Assembly (NCBI RefSeq): GCF_963678635.1
Contig: NC_087069.1
Span: 28,622,776-28,686,775, forward strand
Length of the DNA: 64,000 nt
Direction of reading: 5' to 3'
Origin: Symsagittifera roscoffensis
Taxonomy: Eukaryota; Xenacoelomorpha; Acoela; Convolutidae
Part shown: piece by piece, positions 1-11,199 of the stretch
How positions within the stretch are numbered: position 1 is the stretch's first letter
How the letters are laid out: every line of letters starts with the position of its first letter
Notes under the pieces: model-generated
The model's input: only the letters and a program-made list of their open reading frames with translations
Databases searched by the model: none
What the model was told of the DNA's origin: nothing
Translations under genes and position numbers: made by a program

Positions 1-960
1 ACATGTTCTTTCATGACAAGTCATGATTGAAAAAAAAAATCTTTTGCATAGTTTCTCGCACTTTTCCGGGCTCTTTCACAATTTCCTTGCATCTTTTCTC
101 AGAAAGAGCAAAAATAACTCTTCAACAGTTAGTACATAGTTGAAGATGGCCTCGGGCAAAAGAGCCGCTGTCGGGCACATCGTGTCCTCAGGCCGGGCTT
201 TTTTTCCTTCGCACATCTTTCAACTATGTTCGAACTACTACGAAGAGTATGTTTTTGCTCTTTCACACATGTTCTTTCACGACAAAAATGGATAAGAAAA
301 ATGTAATATTAGAACGAATGAATGAAAAAAGAAATCATTTGCATAGTTTCGCGCACTTTTCCGGGCTCTTTCGCAATTTACTGGCATTTTTCCCTCAGAA
401 AGAGCAAAAACATACTCTTCAACAGTTAGAACATAGTTGAAGATGACCTCGGGCAAAAGAACCGCAATCGGGCATTTCGTACCCTCAAATTGGGCTCTTT
501 TTCCCTCGGGCATCTTTCAATTATGTTATAAATTTTACGTAGACCGAACTTTTGCCGTTGCCACTTCTATTTAGATATTAAAATTTCTGGCTGTTTGTAG
601 TAGTTAGAATATAGTTGAAAGATGCCCGAGGTAAAAAAAAAAGCCGGGCCTGAGGGCACTAAGTGCCCGAGTGCGGTTCTCTTGCCTAAAGGCATCGTCA
701 ACTATGTTCTAACTAGTGAAGAGTATGTTTTTGCTCTTTCTGAGGCAAAGATGCCAAAAAATGTGAAAGAGCCCGGAAAATTGTGAAAAAGCCCGGAAAA
801 ATTCGCAAAACTATGCAATTAACTTTTTCTTTTTCTTATTCATGCGTTCTAATATTTCATTTTTCATCCTTGCGTTGTCGTGAAAGAATATGTGTGAAAG
901 AGCAAAAACATACTCTTCATAGTAGTTAGAACATAGTTGAAAGCGCGAGAGAAAAGGAGC
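1..960. repeat. Cluster of interleaved inverted-repeat modules
   Basis: Two kinds of module alternate here. One is a roughly 160-bp unit whose two ends are inverted copies of GAAAGAGCAAAAACATACTC followed by an AACATAGTTGAAGATG motif; copies lie near 108-266, 398-560, 600-745 (opposite orientation) and 896-970 (truncated). The other is a roughly 135-bp spacer containing GCATAGTTTCGCGCACTTTTCCGGGCTCTTTC, split here only by description: it lies near 30-107 and 320-397, and inverted near 745-870. The hairpin units resemble MITEs or foldback elements. No coding potential beyond shadows is visible. Confidence 0.75.
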
Positions 961-1708
961 CCGGCCTGAGGACACGATTCCAACCGTACAAAATTCTTCA
1001 TCAGTCCGAAAAATCAAAATTATTTTAGCAACTAACAGAGGAATGGAAAAGAAAACAAAACTAATCACTTTTGTGATGACATAAGTGCAATCTGTAAATA
1101 GATCATTTAGTCTGCATTCAAAAATTCAAGTATTTGACAATCTCAGCTCAAAACAATTCTTTTAAATAACTTGTTTTTCTTGTTGCGTGTGTTTTTGTCA
1201 ACCCTCTTTTTTTTTATTTGTATACAGTTTTTACACTACCAAACAAGTTTTAACTATGTTTTTTTTGCACCAGATAATTATTTGTAAGAAAAAACTATTG
1301 TATGGTTTCGGTTTTTAAGTTTCATCGAAATTTATTGTCATCTAATTTTGTGTGACCCTATTCTACTGAGCACCATTTTATAGTATAACGTTATCTGCCT
1401 CCTTTTCATCGCCCACAATTAGGTAATTAGGTTAAAAATTTGAAAACCCACTGTATGTTCAGTTCAGTTCAGTTCAAAAACTGATCGATAGGCTTATCGC
1501 CTCTGGTGATCAGCTCCTAAATTTCATCCACTGTTCATTTCGTTAAAATTGATTCCAATTTTCTGCTAGTGCTTGTCCAGTTTTGCTATGAACTGGCTGA
1601 TGCTTTCGCTGGCGACAAACTCCTCACTAGATGGGTCCAGTCAGTTGTTGCTCTTTTTGTGAAGAAATTCTTTCTTACTTCCAGGTTTGCTTTGGTTGTT
1701 TTAACTTT
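961..1708. other. AT-rich non-coding stretch
   Basis: No gene, RNA or clear repeat was seen. The sequence has homopolymer A and T runs and stops in all frames. Confidence 0.5.
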
Positions 1709-1716
1709 ACAGTTGT

Positions 1717-1930
1717 GGCTCTTTTCCAGTTCCCCCCTTTCAAATTCAATACTGAAAAGTCTATTTAACATTGTCGTAATGCAATGAAATTTGGCGTGGT
1801 GAACAAATCGACAATTCTGAACAGATTTGTTCTTCATACTTTACAGCGTAACATTTTGCATTTAGCCGTATTAACACGTAAAACAAACATAAAACTCGGT
1901 ATTTTGCAAGGGGGGAACTGGAAAAGAGCC
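1717..1930. mobile_element. hAT-type MITE, copy 1, with target duplication
   Basis: A 214-bp non-coding element with terminal inverted repeats that start GGCTCTTTTCCAGTTCCCCC and end with the complement. It is flanked on both sides by ACAGTTGT (1709-1716 and 1931-1938), an exact 8-bp target duplication. Eight-base duplications are typical of hAT transposons, so this is most likely a non-autonomous hAT relative mobilised by a transposase elsewhere. A second full-length copy lies at 3920-4130 in opposite orientation. Confidence 0.85.
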
Positions 1931-1938
1931 ACAGTTGT

Positions 1939-3919
1939 TTCCTCCAGTGTCACGGATAATTTGTTCAACAAGTCATCTAGCCAATCTCCGATCGTACTCT
2001 CCGTAGCAATTTTTTTTTTTTTCAATTCGATCAGGGTCCGTCCTGCGTCTGCGGCGGTACTCCAGAGTTGGTAGTCATAAGTTGTCATATTTTAACAAAA
2101 CTTCTAGCTAACTACGCGTTTTCCACGCCCTAAACCGTAACATCACGCAATCAGCCAAAATAACACGATGAACAACTTTCGAAATTGTAATGTGGGATAT
2201 GGAAAAGAGCCAGTTTGTTTTCACGAGCTGCATTTTGTCAACTAAAGTTGCTCCCCAAAAAAGTTCTTCTTTATGGTTTATGGAAAAAACCTCATCTAGA
2301 GTTTTAATATATAGAGAATCGGGCTCATTCTTAGGGTCTTTTGGCTCTTTTCCAAATCTCCTCTGATTTTTGCTGCACTAAATTGATTTTTACTGATTAT
2401 TGCTGCACCAGTGCATGTAAACTGCATTAAATCGTGTAAGCTTGAAAAAGTGGTCGGACTTTACAGTTTCCATCGAGCATTTTGAAAAACACTTTTTTTG
2501 ACATATTTTGGTAGTTTTATTATGGGAAGGAAAATTAAGAAGAAAACCGTTTTTTTTTCTGAAATTAGCCTGTTCACAACGGTTTCTATGCACCAAAATG
2601 TAAACAAAAACAAGTCAAAGTGGCAAATGAATAATTTATTGCACCATTTCATATCTGCAACCAACGTAGAAACGGTTTCTCGACTTTTTGTGCGATTGAA
2701 AGCAATGGAGCAACGATTGTAATGAGTATTCTTATGTAGGTCTTGGTGGTTTTTCTTTTATGGTTTTTTTTCAGGAAAAATTCTAAAAATTTGGTCTCGC
2801 TCATTTTTGATTTCTTGCAGTTTGAGTATCGATTTATTTTTTTCTTTTCTTTTACTTTAATAAAATCGAGGCAAGATCCACTAATCATCAGCAAAATTTA
2901 GAGATCACGAAAAACGCGATTGACTTATAATTTCGAAAAAAAAATTTAATTATCAGATTTCGAGCCGAAATATAAATTTAACATACTGATCCAATTTTCT
3001 CAAATTGGGTTAGTTTTATCCAAGAAGCAGTCGGAATAAATTGTTTGCAAATTCAAAGGGTTTTATGGGCGTATACATAATCTATGAAAATCGCAATTTG
3101 AAAATCGCACATGTCGGTTTTTTATCTGTTTCCATGCGTTCCCTACTTTTTCTCAAATATTAGTAAGCCATGTCTTTGAAGAGTTGGCGAATTGAAAAAT
3201 AGGTAAAAATTTATATACAAAATTGTTTAAGAAAGGCATTCTCTATATGCAGTGTATCTGTAAGTTTCTTGCAAAATAGCGCTTTTCTTCTATAACAGTA
3301 AATACTCAACATCAAGGAAAAATCTGTTGTCATTTGTTAGTTTGTTCACCATGCCAAGACAAACTTTGCATTATGATAATGTTAAATTTTTTTTAAAAAA
3401 TGAGAGGTGAAAGGAAGTGGAAAAAAGCATCAAAATTTTCAATTTTTTTTCATATTTTTTTCAGATACAAAAAAAAACAAATAGAAAAGAGCTATGACAA
3501 TTTTTAAATCAACCAAAAAATTTGCTCGAACCTTGAACTATTTTATTCCAAAAGCAGCTTTCTCTAGTAATGATCAACTGCGTGGTACAATGATGTGAAT
3601 CAAGTGTGACGTTTGGAAAAATCTTTCCAAGCCACAAAATGAGAATCATCGATTTGGATCAGAAATATTTTTTTTCGCCCAAAAAAATCAAAACTCAAAA
3701 ATTAAACGAGAAGCTTACCATCATGACCCGCATAGAAGTTTATTGAAAAAAAATAGGTTATAAGGAAAAAATCTTGCCAAAAATGTCACCATTGTAACCG
3801 ATTAAGTGCAACCAATAGGCAACGTTTTCTTTTTCAATTGCGCGCAAAAGGATTGTTCCCACAGCGATTATATAGCATCGTAGTTCCAGCTGAATCTGTT
3901 TTTATCTCTATCTATGAAA
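1939..3919. other. Non-coding repeat-rich stretch with MITE fragments
   Basis: Contains fragments of the MITE at 1717-1930: one near 2128-2201 ending GGAAAAGAGCC, and a degenerate one near 3340-3428. A dispersed repeat near 2900-3030 (an aaaaacgcgattgac motif followed by tactgatccaattttctc) recurs near 8660-8790, 24235-24360 and 43640-43760. No supported gene was found. Confidence 0.5.
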
Positions 3920-4130
3920 GGCTCTTTCCAATTTCCCCCCTTTCAAAATACCGAGTTTCATGTTTGTTTTACGTGCTATTATGGCTAAATGCGTGATGTT
4001 ACGATGTAAATTATGAACAACAAATCTTCACAGTTGTCGATTTGTTCACCACGCCAATTTGCATTGCATTATGACAACTTTAAATTAGCTTTTCAAAATT
4101 GAATTTGAAAGGGGGGACTGGAAAAGAGCC
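3920..4130. mobile_element. hAT-type MITE, copy 2, inverted
   Basis: A 211-bp element with the same GGCTCTTT...AAAGAGCC ends and the same core as copy 1, in opposite orientation. Flanks CTATGAAA and CTATATAA agree at 6 of 8 positions, so the target duplication has decayed and the insertion is probably older than copy 1. Confidence 0.75.
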
Positions 4131-5358
4131 CTATATAAATTTGCGACAATCAATTTTTTTGTCACATAATCCAAGGAAAATCCTTTTTTACCTCACTGAT
4201 AATTGAAATAAAAGCAATTTTTGTCTCCATTGGATCCACAGAAAATCTAATTGAAAACGCCACTAACTGTGAACAAAACTTAAATTTCTATCTGAGAACA
4301 AGAGCCACCAACATGGCGGCCATGAATTAAATAAAAATTTTAAGTAATAACTCAATTTTTGTTAGAAATTTTAAAAAAATTACTGATTCTTTTCAGTTCC
4401 AAAACAAACAAGGAGAAAAATAGGCATAAACAAGCAATTGAACAAGCAAAAGTAATTAGCACTAGAAATGACCATTAAGACCATGAAAGACCTAAAAATC
4501 GTCAAATTGTTTGCTGGTTTTTTAAATAATTACTGATAATTTTAAGTTTCAATAAAATACTAAACTAACAAGCAATTAAACTTTAAAACAATACAACAAT
4601 TATGGAGCATTGTGACCATGAATTAACTAAAAACTGTCAGTAAAAAAAATCAGTTTTTGCTAGAAATTTTAGAATTTCTTTTTGATTTTTTTTAAATTTA
4701 AAACAATCTTAACAATAAATTGGAGGTATGCACCATGAATGCACAATGCGCTAATATATAAAATTAAGATTATTAAAATAAAAATTTAGTGCGTAAATGA
4801 AACTGACTAAACAATTGCACCCCTCTACAAAAAGTTTTTCAAAAGCAAGGAATTAATTTTGATATTGAGGCAGAAAATCATGCTTACAGTGAGTCATGTT
4901 TTTTTTTGCAATTATATGGCAAAAAATTGAGTTTTTGTCAATATATGGTTCAAACAAAAAAAGTTAATGAGATTAAAAGAAGAAAAAAACACAAATTTTG
5001 TATTGCGATTATATGAAGAGATATAAACATTTTCTTGGTATGAGAGATGAAGAAAACAGATTTTTATTCAAACATAACTGACAAACTAAAAGGATTTGAA
5101 TCAATTGTTTCGACCATATAAAGTTATTATTTTTGTCTTCGATCAATAAATAGTTTTATAATTGATTGTTACATGTTTGAATTTATTTTCGAACATAAAA
5201 TTTTCAGACAATTGATTTGCAACGGAGAAATTTCGGTGTGGGGAGCTTCTGTTCATTGCATAGCGAATATTTTGAGAGATCAGTTAGGAGGAAACTCTAA
5301 ACTGCGATAAAAATGGGTCAGTGTGTCCAAATAAAAATTTTGTTTTTCACTTTTACTA
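4131..5358. other. AT-rich non-coding stretch
   Basis: No gene or clear repeat structure was recognised. Long A/T runs are present and no ORF is worth keeping. Confidence 0.45.
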
Positions 5359-5811
5359 CCCGAGTCGAGGTTTTTAACCTAATTTGAAGCAAGATTTGAG
5401 CGGTTTGAGTGGTTTTTTTTAGACGGTTGCGTACAGAATCTTGCTTCAAAATGAGCGGTTTGAGCGGTTTTTGAATGGTTTATCTTAAAAAAACGCGCAA
5501 AAACCGCGCAACATTTTAACGGTTTTGAGCGGTTTATCTAAAAAAACCGCGCATGATTTGAGCGGTTTTTGAGCAGTTTATCTAGAAAAACCGCTCAAAT
5601 TATGCGCGGTTTTTCAGCGTTTTTTTTTTTAGATAAACCGCTCCAAACCGTTCAAATCTTGCAAGGTTTTTGAGCAATTTTTTTAGATAAGCCTTTCAAA
5701 AGCCGCTCAAGCCGCTCATTTTGAAGCAAGATTTTGAGCGCAATCGTCTAAAAAAAAACGCTCAAACCGCTCATTTCTTGCTTCAAAAAAGGCGAACAAA
5801 TTCAAATTGGG

Positions 5812-6450
5812 ATCCCATCTCGAGAACACGGCGTGTTGAGGTGTTCGACTCATAAGTCGACCGACACGGTCGAACGGAGTCCAATTTTTGTCGCAAATTA
5901 GGACGGTCGAACGAACACTATAGTCGAACAAAGTCTAATCATGGGTCGAACAGGGTCGAATCATGAGTTGAACAGGGTCTAGTCATGAATCGAACAGGGT
6001 CGGATCATGAGTCGAACAGGGTCAAATCATGAGTCGAGCAGGGTCGAATCATGAGTCGAACAGGGTCGAATCATGAGTCGAATAGGGTCTAATCATGAGT
6101 CGAACAGTGTCGAATCATGAGTCGAACAAGGTCGAATCATGAGTTGAACAGGGTCGAATCATGAGTCGAACAGGGCCGAATCATGAGTCGAACAGGGTCG
6201 AACCATGGGTCAAACAGGGGTCGAATCATTTGACGCCGCCCGAGCAAAACTAATTACCGGTAAAAGCAAAAAATTTCCGATAAAGTCGAACAAAGTCAAA
6301 CAATGTCCGGTAAAGTCGAACAAAGTCGAAAACGGACATCGTTCGACTCAAAAAGTCGAAATCGAACATCGTTCGACTGAAAAAGTCGAAAACGGACATT
6401 GTTCGACCATTTCGGTCGATTCATGAGTCGAGCACCTCAGCCCGGGAGTG
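5812..6450. repeat. Nested GTCGAAC-rich element with inverted ends
   Basis: The left end (tgaggtgttcgactcataagtc region, 5838-5860) is repeated in inverted form at the right end (gactcatgaatcgaccg region, 6415-6445). Between them lie a tandem array and short GTTCGAC/GTCGAAA repeats. It looks like a separate repeat inserted into the core of the larger element. Confidence 0.5.
5936..6230 (+). repeat. 22-bp tandem repeat array
   Basis: About thirteen tandem copies of a 22-bp unit, GAGTCGAACAGGGTCGAATCAT read in two halves as GAGTCGAACAG and GGTCGAATCAT, with scattered substitutions (a TAGGG variant, a GTGTC variant). It is a minisatellite. The open frames across it come from the repeat and are not evidence for a protein. 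Confidence 0.85.
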
Positions 6451-6719
6451 TACTATATGCATAATACTTGTTTGTGTTCTGCTCAGTCTAGGACCACAAA
6501 GAAGACGAAAGACCCCGGGTACGAGTTACAAAGGAAATAAGTTACAAAGGAAATAAGCTAAGAACATTTGAAAAATTTACAGACACCTTTGAAAATTACA
6601 AGTCCATTCAGATTCAAAACCAGATAGCGAATATCTTTTTATTTGACTTTCAATTCTTGAGTAATTTGTGGTAATAACTGAACTTTAATAACATTTCTAT
6701 TTCTTCAGTTCTATGTGAA

Positions 6720-6868
6720 CTAAGTTAACCTCAGGGATTCGTCGTCTGTTTCTCGTCTGATTGCTGAGATGCAGTTGACCACGTAGTTGTCAGTCAGATC
6801 TCTAGACAGTTTGACCCTCCTCCTCATCAGCAGGAAGTCTTGAGCCTGGATAACGTGGACCAAATCTG
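6720..6868 (-). CDS. Possible terminal exon of an unidentified minus-strand gene
   Basis: On the minus strand a candidate acceptor ending GTAGTCAG is followed by an open frame of 48 codons ending in TAG at 6720-6722. The peptide begins ADLVHVIQAQDFLLMRRR and ends SLRLT. It has the mixed hydrophobic and charged composition of real protein, unlike the surrounding low-complexity DNA. It lies in the core of the AAACCGCTC-arm element, where other copies carry different cargo, so it may be a captured host exon. I do not recognise the family, and upstream exons were not identified. Confidence 0.4.
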
Positions 6869-7375
6869 CTGACTACACGAAAAATTACCGTAGAATTCAA
6901 TTGAAATTTTTTTTGTAATTTTAGGCCTTGTGATGGTTTTTCCAGGCCTTATGATGGTTTTAATCGGTTTTCTTCATAAGAGCGCTCAAAAACCGCTTAA
7001 AAACCGCTCAGATCTTGCTTGAAAAACCGTTCAAAAACCACCACAAGAAATAAGAGGCTTATGAGCGGTTTTTAAGCAAGATTTGAGCGGTTTGAGCGGT
7101 TTTTTTTTTTTTCAAAAAAAAAACGCCCAAACCGCTCAAATCATGCTGGAAAACCGCTCAAACCGCTCATATCTTGAGCGGTCTTTGAGCGGGATCTCGG
7201 CCCGCGACGTGCAAGTTTTACCGTTTTAGCAATATTAGACAATAATCGCTTCAAATTTTTCCAATTTCTCATGGTTACTTACCGAGTTGGGGAAAAAATT
7301 AGATAAACTATGAAATGAATGTTTGGTAAAAAACTATGCATTTTGTTTCAGTGAAATTTGAGCGGGATATTAAAC

Positions 7376-8500
7376 ATGGTCGATCGAAGAGAACCACAAG
7401 GCTATGAAAGCTATTATCAGTTCCAAACATACGCCCCTGTCGATGCACCTCTCCTGGGCGCCAAAGAATCCAAGGGATCAAAATCTTCTAAGTCTCGATA
7501 CCAGAAATTCGATAATCCCACTGATGATTCAATCCAGACACCTAGACAAGGAGCTGGTGATGATGCTATGGATATGGGCTACGCTGGCTCTGCAACTCAG
7601 GCTCAAGGGAGCCAATCTGCTACTGGATCTGGGACGCCAGGAGCAGGACCGGCAGCTCAGCATCAAGCAACGACATCTGGCTCCCGGGTTATAGGAGGCA
7701 CTATGCCATCTTACGGGACCTCAGGATCTCAGACCGCTACCGGTGGTCATCGCCGACCATCCGGTTATGGGTCTCAGACAGGTACCGGCTCCCAACAGCG
7801 ACCATCCGGTTCTGGATCTCAGACCGCTACTGGTTCTCAATACCAGCCATCTGGTTCTGGATCTCAGACTGCTACCGGTTCTCAATACCGACCATCCGGT
7901 TCTGGATCTCAACCGACCAGACCTCAGGAATGGACTACAGGAGCAAGTTCATGGAATTACGCCCCTAAAGTTTCCTCTTACCAACGAACCGTTTCAGAAG
8001 TAACGAAAGTTCAAACTTCAAGGCCAGTCGAGCTATCCACACCCAATGACGGGAATCCAAGGAGTCATTTAGGAGCTCCGGTTGGAGCAATTGAATCTCC
8101 GTCTGGGTCAGCATCTGTAGGATCCCAGACTAGACGCACAAGTCGAAGTTCTTTTGCCCCGCAACATGCAAGCTCCCAACCTCCGGACGCCGCAAAATCT
8201 ATGCATTCCGCCTTTGGCGGATTGGCTCTGGATAACAATAGCGGTGGAAACCAGGAACACATGAGGCAAAAATCATCAGCGGTGCTACCAGGTGGTGTTC
8301 CGCAGGGAAACCCGGTTAATCCCTTCGGTGGATCGCCAGGAAACAGTTCTGGAACTTCAGGTCAAACGAGTGGTTGGGCCAACTTCAGTGGCCAGCCATT
8401 TAATTCGGCACCGCCTCCGGCTCCGACTTCGGGGGCGTTATCAGCTGCGGGCCCATCAGCACCGACTGGCATTTCGATAGCGTCGATAAGGAATGATTGA
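7376..8500 (+). CDS. Host gene exon 1: Ser/Gly/Gln-rich disordered protein
   Basis: This is probably the first coding exon. A good acceptor (TTTTGTTTCAG) ends at 7351, an in-frame stop follows at 7352, and the first ATG is at 7376, implying a non-coding exon upstream. The product starts MVDRREPQGYESYYQF and becomes Ser/Gly/Thr/Gln-rich. Between 7720 and 7915 it has tandem copies of a 15-residue unit resembling GSGSQTATGSQYRPS. It either ends at TGA 8498-8500 or leaves through a weak donor (GTCGAT) at 8482, which gives the phase-2 junction exon 2 needs. No enzymatic domain was seen; composition suggests an intrinsically disordered, possibly structural or scaffold protein. Confidence 0.65.
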   Translation: MVDRREPQGYESYYQFQTYAPVDAPLLGAKESKGSKSSKSRYQKFDNPTDDSIQTPRQGAGDDAMDMGYAGSATQAQGSQSATGSGTPGAGPAAQHQATTSGSRVIGGTMPSYGTSGSQTATGGHRRPSGYGSQTGTGSQQRPSGSGSQTATGSQYQPSGSGSQTATGSQYRPSGSGSQPTRPQEWTTGASSWNYAPKVSSYQRTVSEVTKVQTSRPVELSTPNDGNPRSHLGAPVGAIESPSGSASVGSQTRRTSRSSFAPQHASSQPPDAAKSMHSAFGGLALDNNSGGNQEHMRQKSSAVLPGGVPQGNPVNPFGGSPGNSSGTSGQTSGWANFSGQPFNSAPPPAPTSGALSAAGPSAPTGISIASIRND

Positions 8501-9285
8501 CTCTTTTCGAGAAATAAGTTACTCAAAAAACAATTTGCACGACAAAAAGTTATAATGATTACTTTTTATTACAAAGAATATGCGATTCTCACACATTTTA
8601 AATCCAGTTCAATTCCTTTGTTAAAAGGAAGGCAAACTCCACTATCGAACAGCAGAAATTGTAAAGGTCACAAAAAACGTGATCGACTTCTTGTTTCGAA
8701 AAGTAGTTTTTCCCTGAGGAATAAAAAAAATTTACTTATTGATCCAGTTTTTTCAAATGGGGTTTACTTAATCAAAAATGTATCAATCATAAAATATTCT
8801 AGAAATTCAAAGATGTGCCGGCATCTATTTTTACCTATAAAACTTTGAGAAATGAGATTTTTTCAGAAAAGAGATCATTAGTTTTTTTCTGTTTACTTAC
8901 GTTCATTGACTCTTTTCCAACAGTCTTTGGATTGTCAGGTTTTGATAGAATTGTTGCGTTTTTGTCTTCCTTTTTTGATAATCGCAACGCGATAATTGAA
9001 CCAGCAAAATGACGCTTACTAGGAAAAATGCTTGCTTTCAATTTTTTGCTACTTGCGTGAGAAATTTAGGAAAAAAATGGGGTCTTTCCCGTTATAGCCC
9101 CCCTCCCCCAGCTTAAAAAAATTATATTGTTTTAAAGGGAAAGACGCAAAAAATTATTGTTCTAAGCTTTGTGTTGCACCAACATTTTTCCAAACTTTTT
9201 TTGATTATCATTCTGGTACACTCAGTCGAGTCTATCTTTTTTCAAAACTTATCTGGAAAATAGTCACATCTCCAATCGTTTTCAG
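8501..9285. other. Host intron 1
   Basis: Non-coding. Contains a dispersed repeat near 8660-8790 that is also found near 2900, 24235 and 43640. The ORFs across it are repeat-derived. A polypyrimidine acceptor ending TTTTCAG closes it at 9285. Confidence 0.5.
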
Positions 9286-9491
9286 TAACAGTTCCCACCA
9301 GATAAGTGGAAGTAGCATACCTGCACCTCCTGTACACGTGAGCAATCAAATCAATAACGGAGCTATGAGTAATGTCTCGGGGGCTGGTCACTCACAGCAG
9401 AGCTCTTCTTCCCCGTTTGACAGTAGCATGGGCATTACAGACCAAGAGAAGAAGAAAGTGGGTTATGGACAGATGAAATGGTACCAGAGAG
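9286..9491 (+). CDS. Host gene exon 2
   Basis: Acceptor CGTTTTCAG at 9285 and donor G|GTCAGC at 9492. The exon is 206 nt, entering in phase 2 and leaving in phase 1, and is open throughout in one frame. The peptide is Ser/Asn/Gln-rich (SGAGHSQQSSSSPFDSS) with a charged end, MGITDQEKKKVGYGQMKWYQRG. It continues the low-complexity style of exon 1. A possible alternative terminal exon lies at 9857-9894. Confidence 0.6.
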
Positions 9492-11046
9492 GTCAGCTTA
9501 GTTTATTCAAGTTTTGGCTCTTTTTCAAACCCCCCCCCCCCCCCCCCCCGATTTTTCCTTATTCAAACACCACGCTAACAAACCACAAGTGACAATTCAA
9601 ACCACGGAAAAACGTGTCAATTTTTTACAACTTTTCTGCATGGAGTTTGAAACATGAACAGTTGTTAAAAAGTTCTTATTGTAATTTCACTGGCGTTGGG
9701 AAAATGGAAATGAGTAACGTTTTCCTTCATTGTTTCAATCTTTTTCATTTTTTTTCAATAACATTTGGTCTTGAGCCGTGTCCATTGAGATGGAAATGTT
9801 AATATGAGTCAGCGAACCAGGTTCCAAATGAGCTTCTTGTTTCTTTTTTTTTTCAGGAAACCAGGAACATCAAAAAATCATCGGACTGGATTGAGTGATA
9901 TATCATAATGAAGCCCTTTCCGTCGTGATTTGAACCAAACTAAAAAATTTCCAAAAAATTGAAACCGCAATTAACTCTCTAAGAAAATTTGTCTTGGATA
10001 TAAATCTGCACTTATTTAAGTTATCGAAAGTTAAGTTTTTGAAGTTGCTGATGGACTGACTGACTCAAATATTTTGGTGTTGACACTTTTGACGCATGTG
10101 GTTTTCAAAAGCAATTCAAATTCATTTGTTGAATTTACCTATCCACTGATTAATAGAAATGGGCATGAAAAATGAGACAGAAAATTTTCTTGATTTAAAG
10201 TGAGTCATTCATATGATTTTTTTCTAAAACTGGTTGTAATTTAACCGAAACAGCTATCAACTGAAAATAAAAAAAGTTTTGAACTCAAGGAAGGTACAAA
10301 TTTTGTGTAACATGAAAATTGAAGAATTTCGAAATGCTGAAAGTCTGTGGCAGTTGCCGTGATTTTGTGTCAGTATTTTCTCGGTTGGTAACATAAACTT
10401 ATTGTTCCGACTTTCGATACGAAAGTAACGGAATATTTGTGCTCGGGTGGGTTTTTTTTTCTTCAGACAAATTTCGACTTTTTAACCAGCCATTTTTGAC
10501 GGATTTTTTTTTATCATTCCAAAAGTATTGCTATCCTGAGCTTAAATTTGAAAAGATATTTTTACCTGTGATCATTTTTCGTAAAGTTATGAGGGTTTAA
10601 TTATTGCCATTTTGCCCAATTTGGGACAATTAACGCGCGATATAATTCGCGCTATTAACGCGTAAGCGTAGCTTTAATCCGTCTTAGAAATCGTTCCAAA
10701 ATGATTGAACGAATTTCATTTGCCATAATTGATTTGTTACAAGGAACGATATCTATCTCTTTGTACTTTATATGGCGTGTGGCAGGATGATTTTCATAAA
10801 AAATTTCAAATTTTAGAAAAAAAAATTCTCTTTTTCTTTTATTTAAATTAATTTTTTTTTGTTATTACTGCTGCTCCATAAACTTTAAAAGGCAGTCGGA
10901 ACATTCAGGGCTTCGCCCTGATACGAGCAGTCTTGTTCAGTTTGTTTTACCTTTTAGTCTATTGGACTGCTGTGATCAAAGCAAAAGTTGCTTAACGCTA
11001 TGATTTAAATAAACCTGTTCATTTTGTATCAAAATACTCTTTTCAG
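9492..11046. other. Host intron 2
   Basis: Non-coding. It starts with a GGCTCTTTTTC plus poly-C tract near 9513-9560, reminiscent of the MITE termini at 1717, and contains the dispersed repeat at about 10405-10950. A well-formed acceptor at 9856 suggests an alternative short terminal exon. Confidence 0.5.
10405..10950 (+). repeat. Dispersed repeat, copy A
   Basis: About 540 bp that recurs in inverted orientation at about 52743-53247. Shared blocks include GGCAGTCGGAACATTCA, GGGCTTCGCCCTGATACGAG and the GTGCTCGG...GGGTTTTTT segment. No ORF is present. It is likely a non-autonomous transposon or an old insertion. Edges are approximate because both copies have diverged. Confidence 0.75.
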
Positions 11047-11169
11047 GTAGCTCCAGTACCAGTTCCGGGGCTGCAGCAAGTGGCAGCCAAAATACCTCAG
11101 CAGCTGGGTTCTCGCCTGCCAGACCATCCGAAACTACAAGCAGCATCGGGGCTCACTTGGCTCCTCAAG
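11047..11169 (+). CDS. Host gene exon 3 (phase 1-1 cassette)
   Basis: Acceptor CTTTTCAG at 11046 and donor CAAG|GTTCGT at 11170. The 123-nt length is a multiple of three, with phase 1 at both ends, so it can be skipped without a frameshift. It encodes a Ser/Ala/Gly/Thr-rich segment (SSSTSSGAAASGSQNTSAAG) that ends HLAPQ. The disordered style continues. Confidence 0.65.
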
Positions 11170-11199
11170 GTTCGTCCGTAGTTCAATTAGGATTTGCTT

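Larger units (their letters stand above)
5359..7204 (-). mobile_element. AAACCGCTC-arm repeat element (composite)
   Basis: The termini, CCCGAGTCGAG at the left and CTCGGCCCG at the right, match the two ends of the elements at 56304-57383 and 58452-59531, which lie in the opposite orientation. Inside each end are arms made of many direct and inverted copies of GAGCGGTTT/AAACCGCTC, followed by a conserved segment containing AAAACCGATTAAAACC and GGCCTGGAAA on the minus strand. The left arm is itself mirrored (5360-5580 against 5590-5800), suggesting nested insertions. The core differs from that of the 56-kb copies: it holds a 22-bp tandem array and a possible exon. No transposase ORF and no target duplication were seen, so this is likely non-autonomous. 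The class is unknown. Confidence 0.65.

Noticed and set aside
5936-6230. CRISPR-like array
   Set aside because: Units are directly adjacent without unique spacers and the genome is eukaryotic. It is a minisatellite.
9530-9552. Long poly-C run as a functional element
   Set aside because: Homopolymer length is unreliable and matches the C-rich terminus of a MITE family. Reported only as context.
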